Assembly: GCA_938083195.1 (NCBI GenBank)
Contig: CALKCK010000003.1
Coordinates: 1-64,000, forward strand
Direction of reading: 5' to 3'
Length of the DNA stretch: 64,000 bases
Source: an uncultured Pirellulaceae bacterium
GTDB taxonomy: Bacteria > Planctomycetota > Planctomycetia > Pirellulales > Pirellulaceae
A program made the position numbers and the translations under genes. Each line of letters starts with the position of its first letter. Within the stretch, counting starts at the first letter, position 1. A model generated the notes under the pieces. That model did not search any database. It saw only the letters and a list, made by a program, of their open reading frames with translations, and was not told the DNA's origin. This document shows, one piece after another, positions 55,116 through 64,000 of this stretch.

Positions 55116-58100
55116 ATGCTCGGTAAAATTAAAAAAACAATTTTAATTTTCGACCCTAGAAAACGGGCTACCGTGGCTGGTAAACCGATCGAATTCGCTA
55201 CGGAACTCACCAATTTTCGGAATCTGTGTCAACTGGAAGACCGCGTGCTCTACAGCGCCTCTCCCATTGGTGTTTCGGCCGAATTACCAATTGAGCAAGT
55301 AGTTTCAGATTCAATGACCTACGACGATTTTGCAAATGCCGCTCCAATCGGTGCGATTGAAGAGGTTTCATCAGTCGACTTTCTCCCTCCGCCACCCTTT
55401 GGTAGCGACCATGAACTGTTTGTTATTGACTCTCGAGTTGAAAATTTGAGCGAGCTTCTCAACGAACACCTTTCAGACGAGTCAGTTAATGCAACCTTGA
55501 TTGACATCGGTAGCGAAACCGATGGGATCCTTCAACTTACGGAAATTCTTGAGTCGTATACTGACCTATCGGCAATTCATCTCTTCTCCCATGGTCAGTC
55601 CGGAGCAATTCAGCTCGGCAACACACAACTCACATCCAGCACCTTAGAGTTTTATAGCGATCATATCGAAGCCTGGGGACATGCTTTAAACCAAGAGGGG
55701 GATATCCTGATTTACGGCTGCGATGTGGCAGCCGGTTCTGAGGGTGAATGGCTAATTAGTCAGATCGCGGACCTAACTTCCGCCGACATCTCAGCGAGCA
55801 CCGATTCAACAGGTCACGCCGACCTCGGTGGTAACTGGATTCTTGAAACGACAACCGGAGCACAACCAGAGTTACCTAACTGGCTCACCAATGTTAATGA
55901 ATCGTGGTTTTCCACTCTGGGCGTTATTGCGGAGGCAGATTTCTTTACCGCCAATGAAAACGAAATCCTCTCTATCGATACCTCGTCTGGGGTTTTAGCG
56001 AACGATATTTTAGAAAACACTGGCGGAACAATTGCTCAATCGCCGGAGCTAAATTTCGATGCAAGTTCGGATCTAACGACGAATCAAACCTGGGAAAACA
56101 CCTCAGGGATTCCAAATTTTGATTTCACTCTTTCTCCTACCACCACCAACAATCCTGTGATTGATGGGCCGCCCAGCATTACCTCAGCCTATCTTTTTGA
56201 TGGTACGGCAGGCGCCACTTTGACATCGACCTTTGCTGATCTCGCATCGGACCCGACGACGGAGGCAGTTTCATTTGAAACATGGTTTCGACCAACGAGC
56301 GATGTCATTTCCGATGCGTACCTTTTTGAAATTGGCAGCTTTGATTCTGGAATCAACTTATCAATTTTCACGGACAACACGGACGGTGCCACAAAACTGG
56401 CATTTACCGTCAATGGGACGGCATCGATTGCGGTCGTATCTGACATCAGCGCCGAAGTGCTGTCCGGATCTTTTATCCAGGCTATCACAACCTTTAATCC
56501 CTTGACGGGTACCGCGGAACTATTCGTTAATGGCTCCTTGGTGGGCAGCGAAACCAACAGCTCGATAACCGATTGGTCAGATTCGACCGAATCACCGGCT
56601 CTGGCAGGTTTATCAGGAAGTTCCAAAACCATTTCAGGACAGGCTATTTTCAGCAGCTTTCGAGGCGAAATTTCAAGTTTTAGCTTTTATCGGACACTTC
56701 TATCAAACGTTGAAATCGAGCAAGACTACACAGCCTCCACCAGCTTCCTTTCAGTGTCCAATTACGATGCCGTTTCACAACAGAATGGCACCATCTCAAT
56801 GGAAACAGATGGAAGTTTTATTTATGACCCAGGTGACAATTTTGATTATCTGACAGGCACCGAAACTGCCAACGATACGTTCGACTATACCGTGACCGAC
56901 AATGTCGGAAATTCCGAAACCCAAACGGTGCAAATACAAATCTTTGGACAAAACGACAGTCCAGAAGACATCACCTATTCAAATACCACCATCGACGAAA
57001 ACATAGACACCACGGGGGGGTACGCAGTATCGAATTTATCTACCAGCGACGCTGATACCAATGACTCATTCTCCTACTCAATTGTGGGTGGAGCGGATTC
57101 TGGAAAATTCACCGTCACTGGCTCAGAGCTAATACTTGCTGACGGACTAATCGACTTTGAAACCCAAGCGTCCTATTCAGTCCAAGTCGAAACGAAGGAC
57201 GCTGGAAATGCTACATTCCAAAAATCATATACCCTAAACGTCAGCAATCTTGATGATACCGCACCGGTTATTACATCAGCCAACAACATAGCTGTGGATG
57301 AAAACGTCCCTGCCAATCAAGTCATCTACACCGCCACGGCGGATGACTCGGCCGACGTTTCTAACGGAGTCACTTTTGCACTCTCAGGAACCGATGCGGC
57401 TAGTTTCAGCATCAATCAGAATACTGGTGAGGTCTCGATCCTTGCGTCCCCCGATGCGGAAGGAAAAGATTCTTACCAATTCGACATCGTCGCAACGGAT
57501 GCCGCCGGAAACTCGTCCACTCCACACTCAATTCTGCTGAGCATCAACAACCTTGATGACACCTCACCAACCATCACCTCGCCAACCAACGTTGACGTCA
57601 ATGAGAACGTTCCGGTCGGACTGATCATCTACACAGCCACCGCAGATGATTCGGCAGATGTCTCCAATGGATTCACCTTTGCTATCTCTGGACCCGATGC
57701 AAGCAATTTCGGGATTGATCAAAACACAGGCGAAGTCAGAATTTTGATTTCACCTAATTCCGACGTAAAGAACTCTTACCAATTCGACATCACTGCCACC
57801 GACGCTGATGGAAACGCGTCTGCCCCGCATACCGTCCTCCTTAGCATCAACAATCTCGACGACACCCCGCCGACAATTACCTCAGGCACCAATGTCGCGG
57901 TCGATGAGAACATCCCAGCCAACCAGGTTATCTACACCGCCACCGCCGATGATTCGGCCGACGTTTCCAATGGAGTCACATTCGCCATTTCTGGAGCCGA
58001 CGCCGACAGCTTCAGCATTGATTCGATAACTGGAGCGGTCTCGATCCTCGATTCCCCCGATGCGGAAGTAAAAGATTCTTACCAATTCGACCTCGTCGCA

Positions 58101-61100
58101 ACGGATGACGCAGGCAACCCGTCGACTCCGCACTCGGTTTTGCTCAGCATCAACAATCTTGACGACACCCCGCCGACAATCACCTCAGGCACCAATGTCG
58201 CGGTCGATGAGAACATCCCAGCCAACCAGGTCGTCTACACCGCCACCGCCGATGATTCGGCAGATGTCTCCAATGGATTCACATTCGCCATTTCTGGAGC
58301 CGACGCCGACAGCTTCAGCATTGATTCGACTACCGGAGCGGTCTCGATCCTTGATTCTCCCGATGCAGAAGTAAAAGATTCTTACCAATTCGACATCGTC
58401 GCAACAGACAGTGACGGCAACCCGTCGACTCCGCACTCGGTTCTGCTCAGCATCAACAACCTTGACGACACTCCGCCGACAATTACCTCAGGCACCAATG
58501 TCGCGGTCGATGAGAACATCCCAGCCAACCAAATCGTCTACACCGCCACCGCCGATGATTCGGGCGACGTTTCCAATGGAGTCACATTCGCCATTTCTGG
58601 GATCGACGCCGACAGCTTTAGCATTGATTCGACTACCGGAGCGGTCTCGATCCTTGATTCTCCCGATGCAGAACTGAAATCCACCTACAATATCACCATC
58701 GTCGCTACCGACAATGCAAACAATGCCTCAGATCCCCTCGATGTAACATTAAACATCAACGACTTAAACGAATCGCCGACTGCAATCTCTCCTGGCGTGG
58801 CCAATATCCTTTCGGGCACCGATACAACAAACGGGATCAAAATCGCGGATTTGGAAACCACTGATCCCGACACTGGGGATTCATTCACCTACAGCATTGT
58901 AAACGATCTAGACAGCGAACATTTCTCTCTCACCAACAACTCCCTCTCTTTTGATGCAGGGATCGTAAACGGCCTCTTAAAATCCAACTACGAGATCCGC
59001 CTTCAAGTCACCGACTTAGGAGGTAACGTATTCGAATCCACATTCACCCTAAACGTGACACAGACAAATCAGCCCCCGACTGAAATCACCCCAGATACCA
59101 TTTCCATCGACGAGAACATTGACACAACGGGCGGCTATGAACTCGGCTTGATTTCGACCGTTGACCCAGATGTTTTTGAGACATTTACCTACGCAATCAT
59201 CCCTGGCATGGACGCGATCCATTTCACGCTCCGCGGCACACAATTAGACCAATTAATTTTTGACGATGGCTCACTCGACCACGAAACCAAGTCCAATTAT
59301 TCGGTAACAATTAAGGTAACCGATAGTCAAGGAAACGAACTCGAATCAATCCTGTCAGTTCAGATTGTCGATGTAAATGAAGTCCCTTCTTCAATTACAC
59401 TTTCAACGTCAACCATTCCTGAAAATTCGGATGCAGCCAGCGGATTAGCTATCGGTGACTTGCAGACCACCGACGAAGATTTTGGCGATACTCACAGCTA
59501 TGAAGTCACTGGAGGCTTGGACGAAAACAAATTCCGCTTGGGAGGCGTTAATGGGACGACGCTAATCTTAACCGATCTCCTCATCGATTACGAAAATCAA
59601 GCGACCTACCAAGTTCAAATCACAGCCACCGATTCAGGCGGCGCAATGATTCAAGAAACAATCACAATCAATGTCGATGACGCAAACGACGCGCCTTCAG
59701 GAATCAACCCTACTAATTTCTTTATCACTGAAAATCAGGGATCAGATACGGGAGTTGTTCTAGGCAGCCTCACGACCATCGATCAAGACACCAACGATGC
59801 CTTTACTTATTCTATCATTGGTGGAATAGATGCCGACTCCTTTCAAATTGGCGGATTGCTAAATAATCAACTGATTATAACTGAGGCCAACATTGATTTT
59901 GAGGCCAAAGATTCTTATTCAGTCGTTATCCGAAGCACCGACGCATCTTTTGCACACTACGATTCAACCATCACTGTTTCTGTCGTAGATCAAAATGAGT
60001 CTCCAATCGAACTAACTCCATTAGACTTTTCAATTCTTGAGAACACATCAGCAACCCCCGGGATTGCGATCGGCAGCCTCTCCGCTAACGACCCCGACCT
60101 CAACGAAACGTTTATTTATTCAATTGTCTCCGGGTTCGATTCGGATTATTTCTCCATCACTGGCTCAACACTCTATTTCACACATGACTCGATAGATTAC
60201 GAACAAAAAGATACCTACCTCACTTCAATTCTTGTTCAAGACAGTGGTGGCAATCAATTAGCAGAACTCATATCCGTCAACATCATGGATGAGAACGAAT
60301 CCCCTAATGATTTACTCAATACTGAATATCAGATCACTGACAATACTGACGCCGCCACAGGAAGAAGCCTTGGCAAATTAAATGCGGTTGACCCAGACGC
60401 GAACGAGACTTTTTCTTATGAAATTTTGGGCGGGATCAACCCAGCACTCTTCAGTATTGGCGGGGACAATAATGACGAACTCATCCTGACAGCGAAAACC
60501 CTTGACTCGGCTACTCAACCCTTGCTGTCGGTCGACGTCAAAGTAACTGACAGTGGTGGAAATTCTTACACCGAAACAATCGCCGTCAACATCATCAGCT
60601 TTAACTCGGCGGTTCTGCCCAACATATTCGAAAACAACACAATCAATCTAACCAATGAAGCGACACTAGAAACTACTGACGGTGAAACATCCGAAAGCGA
60701 ACTCGAGCTCACATCAGAAGAGCTAATCGTAGAAACCAGCATTGAAACCGTAGTCACTCCATCTATCGGGGCCACTCCAGAGCAAATGGACGTTGGAATG
60801 ATCCAAGCGATAAACTCAATAACCCGGTTTGACAGAGCACCTCAATTCACTGAACTAGTTCAAGATAATTATATTTTTGGCGAATCAACCACACTCTCAT
60901 CTGCGTTAGAGAACGCTTCGGAGAAGGTCGTCAAAACTAGGTTTTCTTCGGCCGAAATTGCTGCCAGCCCATTTGAATCTATTTTTTCGGGCGCCTCCCT
61001 TACCTCTCTAAACGCTTTGCAACTCGAAGTTAGCAAAGACTCTCTGTTTAGCAAATCCATCCTTGGCACGACCACTATCGCCAGCGCATCGATAACTGCC

Positions 61101-61301
61101 GGATACGTGATCTGGCTGCTACGGAGCGGAGTCTTATTCAGCAGCATGGTCACTTCCCTCCCCGCCTGGAGGACGTTCGATCCCCTTCCCGTATTGGGAT
61201 ACTTGAATGAAGTTGACAACGAACAACTAGAAGACGATTCCCTCCAAACACTTGTCATAAATTCGAACCGTGCTTCGAAGGCCGATAATCATGAAATTTA
61301 A
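55116..61301 (+). CDS. Giant surface protein: LEPR-XLL-like motif, DUF4347, LamG-like, cadherin repeats, C-terminal membrane helix
   Basis: A 2061-residue protein. Residues 40-48 (LEDRVLYSA) match the planctomycete LEPR-XLL-type N-terminal motif. About 105-265 is a DUF4347 domain (VIDSRVENLSELLNEHL, LFSHGQSGAIQLG, IYGCDVAAGSEG). About 365-520 looks like a LamG/concanavalin fold. About 610-1820 holds some twelve cadherin-like units with DENxP/DEN and D-x-D/N calcium-type motifs, five of them as 101-residue near-copies (57273-58787). A Thr/Glu-rich linker follows, then a membrane helix near 1983-2005 and the motif PAWRTFDPLPVLG. It is likely a Ca-stabilised adhesin. The stop overlaps the start of the hybrid kinase gene by 11 bases. 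Confidence 0.88.
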   Translation: MLGKIKKTILIFDPRKRATVAGKPIEFATELTNFRNLCQLEDRVLYSASPIGVSAELPIEQVVSDSMTYDDFANAAPIGAIEEVSSVDFLPPPPFGSDHELFVIDSRVENLSELLNEHLSDESVNATLIDIGSETDGILQLTEILESYTDLSAIHLFSHGQSGAIQLGNTQLTSSTLEFYSDHIEAWGHALNQEGDILIYGCDVAAGSEGEWLISQIADLTSADISASTDSTGHADLGGNWILETTTGAQPELPNWLTNVNESWFSTLGVIAEADFFTANENEILSIDTSSGVLANDILENTGGTIAQSPELNFDASSDLTTNQTWENTSGIPNFDFTLSPTTTNNPVIDGPPSITSAYLFDGTAGATLTSTFADLASDPTTEAVSFETWFRPTSDVISDAYLFEIGSFDSGINLSIFTDNTDGATKLAFTVNGTASIAVVSDISAEVLSGSFIQAITTFNPLTGTAELFVNGSLVGSETNSSITDWSDSTESPALAGLSGSSKTISGQAIFSSFRGEISSFSFYRTLLSNVEIEQDYTASTSFLSVSNYDAVSQQNGTISMETDGSFIYDPGDNFDYLTGTETANDTFDYTVTDNVGNSETQTVQIQIFGQNDSPEDITYSNTTIDENIDTTGGYAVSNLSTSDADTNDSFSYSIVGGADSGKFTVTGSELILADGLIDFETQASYSVQVETKDAGNATFQKSYTLNVSNLDDTAPVITSANNIAVDENVPANQVIYTATADDSADVSNGVTFALSGTDAASFSINQNTGEVSILASPDAEGKDSYQFDIVATDAAGNSSTPHSILLSINNLDDTSPTITSPTNVDVNENVPVGLIIYTATADDSADVSNGFTFAISGPDASNFGIDQNTGEVRILISPNSDVKNSYQFDITATDADGNASAPHTVLLSINNLDDTPPTITSGTNVAVDENIPANQVIYTATADDSADVSNGVTFAISGADADSFSIDSITGAVSILDSPDAEVKDSYQFDLVATDDAGNPSTPHSVLLSINNLDDTPPTITSGTNVAVDENIPANQVVYTATADDSADVSNGFTFAISGADADSFSIDSTTGAVSILDSPDAEVKDSYQFDIVATDSDGNPSTPHSVLLSINNLDDTPPTITSGTNVAVDENIPANQIVYTATADDSGDVSNGVTFAISGIDADSFSIDSTTGAVSILDSPDAELKSTYNITIVATDNANNASDPLDVTLNINDLNESPTAISPGVANILSGTDTTNGIKIADLETTDPDTGDSFTYSIVNDLDSEHFSLTNNSLSFDAGIVNGLLKSNYEIRLQVTDLGGNVFESTFTLNVTQTNQPPTEITPDTISIDENIDTTGGYELGLISTVDPDVFETFTYAIIPGMDAIHFTLRGTQLDQLIFDDGSLDHETKSNYSVTIKVTDSQGNELESILSVQIVDVNEVPSSITLSTSTIPENSDAASGLAIGDLQTTDEDFGDTHSYEVTGGLDENKFRLGGVNGTTLILTDLLIDYENQATYQVQITATDSGGAMIQETITINVDDANDAPSGINPTNFFITENQGSDTGVVLGSLTTIDQDTNDAFTYSIIGGIDADSFQIGGLLNNQLIITEANIDFEAKDSYSVVIRSTDASFAHYDSTITVSVVDQNESPIELTPLDFSILENTSATPGIAIGSLSANDPDLNETFIYSIVSGFDSDYFSITGSTLYFTHDSIDYEQKDTYLTSILVQDSGGNQLAELISVNIMDENESPNDLLNTEYQITDNTDAATGRSLGKLNAVDPDANETFSYEILGGINPALFSIGGDNNDELILTAKTLDSATQPLLSVDVKVTDSGGNSYTETIAVNIISFNSAVLPNIFENNTINLTNEATLETTDGETSESELELTSEELIVETSIETVVTPSIGATPEQMDVGMIQAINSITRFDRAPQFTELVQDNYIFGESTTLSSALENASEKVVKTRFSSAEIAASPFESIFSGASLTSLNALQLEVSKDSLFSKSILGTTTIASASITAGYVIWLLRSGVLFSSMVTSLPAWRTFDPLPVLGYLNEVDNEQLEDDSLQTLVINSNRASKADNHEI
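57273..58787 (+). repeat. Five 303-bp tandem repeats in the surface-protein gene
   Basis: Unit starts are at 57273, 57576, 57879, 58182 and 58485, exactly 303 bases (101 codons) apart. Copies 3 to 5 are nearly identical at DNA level, copies 1 and 2 more diverged, and copy 5 changes after GATGCAGAACTG. Recent duplication by unequal recombination is likely; copy number may vary and may confuse short-read assembly. Confidence 0.92.
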
Positions 61302-64000
61302 ACCGTCAACTCGATTTCGCGTTGCAGTAGGTCAAGTTGGCCTCCTGACGAGTCTACTACTACTCGCAGTGTTGCTGGGATTAGTTCCCGATCGGCAATC
61401 AGAAATTCGACACGGCCGCGCCGTACTCGCGGAGGCCATCGTCATTAAAGCAACGCCTTACTTCACGCCCAACGAGTCCCAAAATCTACAATCTGTAATC
61501 AAGGTTTTCGTCGCGCGAAACGATGACTTATTATCTGCTGCTGTTCAACGCCAAGATAAAACAAATCTTCTCAACGTTGGAGACCATCAAGAAAATTGGA
61601 CACCCATGAATACAGAGTATTCTTCCAATACTCAGGTTAGAGTTCCTATTTACTCCGGAGATCAGCGGTGGGGGCAATTAGAACTAAGATTCAAACCAGC
61701 GGATGAGTTTTTAGGATTTAACTTTTCGCAGGCTCAAATCGTCCCTCTGACGCTGTTTCTTGCCTGCAGTAGTTTTTTCGTGTTCTATCTTTATCTCGGA
61801 AAAATGCTCAAAGCGCTTGATCCGACCAGTGCGATTCCACCGAGAGTTCGCTCTGCATTCGACACGCTCGCCGAAGGACTCATGGTTGTCGACCTCAGTG
61901 GTCAAATTGTTTTAGTCAACGAAGCCTTCGCTAATTTGGTTGGAGAGGAGTTTAACGACCTAATTGGTAGAAAAGCCTCAGATTTTGCCTGGGAAGCCGG
62001 TGATGGTTCATCCATTTCCAAACGAGATCTACCGTGGGCACTATGCCTCGAAACGGGAGAACCTCAAAGGAATATCGAAATCCAACTCTTGGACCACCAA
62101 AAAGAAAAACGAACCTTCAGCGCGAACTGTACCGCTGTAATGTCTTCTGGAACTAAACACGGTGGAGTCCTGATTGGACTCGACGATGTTACCCAGCTAG
62201 AAGAGAAGAAAAAAGAACTCGGAGTCGCAAAAGACGCAGCCGAAGCAGCCAACCAGGCGAAAAGTGATTTCCTAGCCAATATGAGTCACGAAATCCGAAC
62301 GCCAATGAATGCAATCCTTGGCTTTACCGATGTTTTACGTCGCGGGTATGGCAACCAAAATGATCCGAAAAAGTACCTCAACACGATCCACTCAAGTGGA
62401 AAACATCTTCTCGATTTAATCAACGATATTCTCGATTTATCAAAAGTCGAAGCGGGTAAGGTCGAAATTGAAAATATCCCTTGCCAACCGCTGCAAATCA
62501 TTCGAGATGTTTTTCACGTCCTCTCTGGCAAGGCGGTCGAAAAATCCATTCAACTTGATTTTGAATCCGCAACGCCAATCCCCGAGACGATCTTCAGTGA
62601 TCCACAAAGAATCCGTCAGATTCTAACTAACCTGATTGGCAACGCTATTAAGTTTACTTCCGAAGGAGGCGTTCGCGTGACCGTCAGCCTCCTGGAATCC
62701 CAGCCTAGTCAATTGCAAATACAGGTTCGTGATTCTGGAATCGGAATCTCGGATACCCAATTGAATAATATTTTTGATCCATTTGCCCAGGCAGACACCT
62801 CGGTCACTCGTCGGTTTGGAGGTACAGGTCTTGGCCTCACAATTAGTAAAAATTTCGCTGAGTTGATGAACGGTGACATTCTTGTTGAAAGTCAAAAAGG
62901 GGAAGGCAGTACCTTTACCTTCACAACCGGCACTGGGGATATTTCCGGAACACCACTTGTTCAACCACAAAGCCTCGATGCGACGCAAACCGAACTAGCT
63001 AAGGACTCAATGGTCTGGCAATTCCAGGGCCAGCGAGTGCTCGTCGTGGATGACGGCAAAGAAAATCGGGAACTAGTTCGATTGCTCCTCGAAGAGGTTA
63101 ATCTAGAAGTCACCACCGCAGAAAATGGACAAATTGGTTTTGACAAAGCAATTCAAAATCCATTCGATTTAATCTTTATGGACATGCAAATGCCTGTCAT
63201 GGATGGCTATAGCGCGACTCGTTTACTCCGCGATAATAAAGTCACCACACCAATATATGCATTGACCGCACATGCCATGAAAGGATTTGAAGATGGCTGT
63301 CGCGCGGCGGGTTGCACCGGCTATCTCACCAAGCCAATTGACATTGATAAATTACTGGACACAACTGGTCGCGAATTGAATGGAATAAGAGTGAAATCAG
63401 ACAAAGATATTCCAGCCCACCTCCCAGCGAGCTCAGACCCCGATGAGCGCAAGATAGTTTCCTCACTACCACAAGGCATTCCAGAATTCGATTCCATCAT
63501 TGCGTCGTTTGCGATACGCCTCGACGAGGAAATTGAAAAACTGGATACCGCTATTCAAGAGGGTAACTTCAAACAAGTTGAGCACATTGCCCACTGGCTA
63601 AAAGGCTCTGGTGGTACCGTCGGCTTCAACCAATTTACCGATCCAGCCAAACGCCTGGAACAGTACTCTAAACTACGCGACACCAACGAGATGTTGCTAA
63701 CTCTTGACGAAATCCGTGATCTTTGTTCTAGAATTCAGCCCGACCGAAACGTGCCCTGTAGCCGCAGTAATTCAGCCGATACGACCGTCGCCGCGGGGAC
63801 GCCCCTCGAAGCCACTGAAACGCAGCGTTCTCGGATGAGTTGCCAAGAGTTCCTTCCAGATGCACATGCACAAATCCAAGTGATGCTTGATGCATGGCAG
63901 CAAAAGGACTATGAAAAACTCGGCCGATTAGCAGATGAATTCGCTACCGAAACCCAATCTCTCGGCATCCCACTTCTGCCAGATTACTCACGATCCATGG
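61291..64000 (+). CDS. Hybrid sensor histidine kinase (partial, runs off the right edge)
   Basis: ATG 61291 lies 11 bases inside the end of the surface-protein gene, and the frame stays open to the window end (903 codons). N-terminal membrane helix (about 13-31), an extracytoplasmic stretch of about 120 residues, a second helix (about 150-170), then a PAS domain (about 185-300), HisKA with His333 in SHEIRTPMN, HATPase (NLIGNAIKFTS, DSGIGIS, GGTGLGL), a receiver with Asp631 (FMDMQMPVMDG), and an HPt domain with His768 (AHWLKGSGGTVG). After residue about 850 a second helical HPt-like region starts and is cut off. A full phosphorelay in one protein. Coupled translation with the adhesin suggests linked function; the output is unknown. 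Confidence 0.92.
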   Translation, partial: MKFKPSTRFRVAVGQVGLLTSLLLLAVLLGLVPDRQSEIRHGRAVLAEAIVIKATPYFTPNESQNLQSVIKVFVARNDDLLSAAVQRQDKTNLLNVGDHQENWTPMNTEYSSNTQVRVPIYSGDQRWGQLELRFKPADEFLGFNFSQAQIVPLTLFLACSSFFVFYLYLGKMLKALDPTSAIPPRVRSAFDTLAEGLMVVDLSGQIVLVNEAFANLVGEEFNDLIGRKASDFAWEAGDGSSISKRDLPWALCLETGEPQRNIEIQLLDHQKEKRTFSANCTAVMSSGTKHGGVLIGLDDVTQLEEKKKELGVAKDAAEAANQAKSDFLANMSHEIRTPMNAILGFTDVLRRGYGNQNDPKKYLNTIHSSGKHLLDLINDILDLSKVEAGKVEIENIPCQPLQIIRDVFHVLSGKAVEKSIQLDFESATPIPETIFSDPQRIRQILTNLIGNAIKFTSEGGVRVTVSLLESQPSQLQIQVRDSGIGISDTQLNNIFDPFAQADTSVTRRFGGTGLGLTISKNFAELMNGDILVESQKGEGSTFTFTTGTGDISGTPLVQPQSLDATQTELAKDSMVWQFQGQRVLVVDDGKENRELVRLLLEEVNLEVTTAENGQIGFDKAIQNPFDLIFMDMQMPVMDGYSATRLLRDNKVTTPIYALTAHAMKGFEDGCRAAGCTGYLTKPIDIDKLLDTTGRELNGIRVKSDKDIPAHLPASSDPDERKIVSSLPQGIPEFDSIIASFAIRLDEEIEKLDTAIQEGNFKQVEHIAHWLKGSGGTVGFNQFTDPAKRLEQYSKLRDTNEMLLTLDEIRDLCSRIQPDRNVPCSRSNSADTTVAAGTPLEATETQRSRMSCQEFLPDAHAQIQVMLDAWQQKDYEKLGRLADEFATETQSLGIPLLPDYSRSM

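Noticed and set aside
57808-58677. Several 73-90-codon frames on both strands within the adhesin repeats
   Set aside because: They recur with the 303-bp period and are by-products of the repeated DNA in other frames.
57273-58787. Regular repeats considered as a CRISPR-like array
   Set aside because: The repeats are contiguous, in frame, 303 bases long and encode cadherin-like domains.

Overview
This window most likely comes from a planctomycete, probably a Pirellulaceae-type (Pirellulales) bacterium. No rRNA or tRNA is present to confirm this. The evidence is the gene content: a DUF1559 prepilin-like protein, a formylglycine sulfatase, a DUF1080 protein, a Tat-exported Gfo/Idh/MocA oxidoreductase, a giant cadherin-repeat surface protein with an N-terminal LEPR-XLL-like motif, many small lipoproteins, and often weak Shine-Dalgarno sites. 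The DNA is close to 50% GC. Genes lie on both strands in short units. I see no phage, insertion sequence, CRISPR array or obvious genomic island.

Layout. 1-4.1 kb: start of a lipoprotein gene running off the left edge, then an Mla/MCE-type lipid transport operon (divergent MCE-like partner, fused ATPase-permease, 45-residue membrane protein) and an NTF2-like secreted protein. 4.4-9.1 kb: a HEAT-repeat protein and two divergently transcribed alpha-D-phosphohexomutases. 9.2-9.5 kb: hemP with a Fur-like operator. 9.6-19.8 kb: DUF1559 protein, a receiver-HATPase-FHA regulator, an MsrA with an internal insertion, a Gfo/Idh/MocA oxidoreductase, a thioredoxin-TPR protein, a small HExxH membrane protein, and a tandem pair of trypsin/PDZ proteins of which the second looks catalytically dead. 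20.4-35.5 kb: a short UvrC, a large unknown secreted protein, a TerB-like protein, a two-domain SASA esterase, a lipoprotein, a DUF1080-hydrolase gene split by a frameshift in an A10 run, then lepA, a ROK kinase, a coiled-coil protein, acpS and trpS. 35.9-40 kb: small membrane and lipoproteins, a site-2 protease and a PilZ protein. 40.3-46.6 kb: rpsA, purL, purQ. 46.7-51 kb: an alpha/beta hydrolase, glgB and a degenerate RNase H-fold protein. 51.8-64 kb: sulfatase, an anchor-D-like secreted protein, a 2061-residue surface protein, and a hybrid sensor histidine kinase whose start overlaps it and which runs off the right edge.

How the genes relate. Housekeeping functions are scattered singly: translation (rpsA, lepA, trpS), lipid synthesis (acpS), purines (purL/purQ), glycogen and hexose phosphates (glgB, two mutases, ROK kinase), repair (uvrC, msrA). 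Between them is an envelope-directed set: the Mla-like transporter, proteases, esterases, sulfatase, DUF1080 hydrolase, prepilin-like protein and giant adhesin. This fits a polysaccharide-degrading, surface-attached lifestyle. I found no clearly new multi-gene system. The most interesting items are the overlapping adhesin/hybrid-kinase pair, the A10 frameshift, several pseudoenzymes (protease, RNase H, esterase domain), the MsrA insertion, the receiver-HATPase-FHA protein and the palindrome upstream of hemP. All protein assignments are from reading motifs; no database search was run.
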